A DNA stretch of 64,000 nt, taken from NCBI GenBank assembly GCA_963746175.1, contig CAVVAH010000001.1:682001-746000 (forward strand), written 5' to 3'. The position numbers were made by a program, and so were the translations under genes. Below are positions 63,759 through 64,000 of the stretch, piece after piece. The notes beneath the pieces were generated by a model. The model did not search any database. It was not told where the DNA came from and was given only the letters and a program-made list of their open reading frames with translations. Source of the DNA: CAVVAH01 sp963746175. Its GTDB lineage: Bacteria > Actinomycetota > Actinomycetes > JACCUZ01. Each line of letters opens with the position of its first letter. Position 1 is the stretch's first letter.

Positions 63759-63923
63759 GACCCGCTCTCGACAGTGAGGTCGTCGAGGCGCCCGATCCGG
63801 CTGGGCGGAGGAGCCCCGCGCAGCGGTGTTCTGCGCGGGGCGAACGACAACGACGCCGGGCGGGATGCATCGGCGGCCGAGCCGGGATGGGGTCGTGAGA
63901 CACGCCCTTGCAGCGGCATCGAC
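63730..63923. repeat. Inverted copies of the xylB start flanking the xylA-xylB gap
   Basis: The segment 63745-63763, which includes the xylB start codon region, is repeated in inverted orientation at 63890-63908 with one mismatch in 19 bases. Similarity extends outward, with one gap, to about 63730 and 63923. The arms enclose about 126 bases, including a terminator hairpin. The second copy lies against the end of xylA. Confidence 0.7.
63813..63841 (-). terminator. Hairpin between xylA and xylB
   Basis: Eleven-base perfect arms (63813-63823 and 63831-63841) with a 7-base loop, 87 bases after the xylA stop. It may reduce read-through from xylA into xylB. Confidence 0.65.
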
Positions 63924-63927
63924 GTCG

Positions 63928-64000
63928 TCAGCGCGCGCCCAGCACGTGCTCGACGGCGAGCTGGTCCAGCTGGGCGAACGCGTAGCCGCGCGCGGCGGCC
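63928..64000 (-). CDS. xylA: Xylose isomerase XylA, C-terminal end
   Basis: The minus strand at the window edge encodes AAARGYAFAQLDQLAVEHVL followed by GAR and a stop at 63930-63928. This is the conserved C-terminal sequence of actinobacterial xylose isomerase, which converts xylose to xylulose. Only 24 codons lie in the window. Together with xylB downstream it forms the xylose catabolic pair. Confidence 0.8.
   Translation of the reverse strand, partial: AAARGYAFAQLDQLAVEHVLGAR

Overview
This window is chromosomal DNA from a high-GC actinobacterium, most likely a Nocardioides-like member of the Nocardioidaceae. That placement is inferred from very high GC, frequent GTG starts and family-typical gene sets: HemQ/CgoX-type heme synthesis, hemE next to a DUF3000 gene, a LuxR-type regulator and ribonuclease D, a DUF222-HNH gene, LigC with a LigD-type polymerase, and free-standing SoxR. 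I saw no rRNA, tRNA, CRISPR array, insertion sequence, prophage or plasmid backbone.

Layout. 1-3550: end of an assimilatory sulfate reduction operon (sulfite reductase, small zinc-ribbon protein, CysH, siroheme synthase, CbiX), closed by a 40-bp palindrome. 3630-5588: an XRE-type regulator remnant that reads in frame into glyA. 5732-16806: glycogen-to-trehalose genes (glgX, treY, treZ), with treZ separated from treY by a GGDEF-EAL protein, an unknown membrane protein and a PPK2 kinase. 16819-19554: RibD-like reductase, DoxX-like protein, and two consecutive frameshifted genes (ligC and a universal-stress-like gene). 19697-25397: secreted subtilase, secreted unknown protein and several small membrane or DNA-binding proteins. 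25504-33213: LigD-type polymerase, msrB, PAP2 phosphatase, hemQ, hemG/cgoX, a DUF4349 lipoprotein, hemE and an EamA transporter. 33328-36159: DUF3000, response regulator, ribonuclease D. 36241-40276: iron-box-preceded EfeUOB ferrous iron uptake with an extra cupredoxin lipoprotein. 40460-48920: membrane metalloprotease, methyltransferase, fadA-fadB beta-oxidation pair, VOC proteins, TfoX-like and LanC-like proteins. 48940-51240: a QueA-like/SDR operon facing soxR across a MerR-type promoter. 51341-61877: unknown protein, broken DUF222-HNH gene, cupin, class V aminotransferase, SIMPL protein, a Wzy-like polymerase coupled to a secreted protein, methyltransferase, dxs. 61997-64000: small membrane protein and the xylB-xylA end of a xylose operon.

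How the genes work together. The first operon reduces activated sulfate to sulfide and makes its own siroheme. GlgX, TreY and TreZ convert glycogen to trehalose. HemE, HemG/CgoX and HemQ are steps of the coproporphyrin-dependent heme pathway, and EfeUOB supplies iron. FadA and FadB form a fatty-acid oxidation complex.

Caution. Four genes (ligC, the stress-protein gene, DUF222-HNH, xylB) need a net one-base change to be intact; soxR lacks a normal start codon, and the XRE regulator lacks both a start and a stop. Either several accessory genes are decaying or this assembly contains indel errors. Start sites were chosen by eye from ribosome-binding sites, overlaps and family length.
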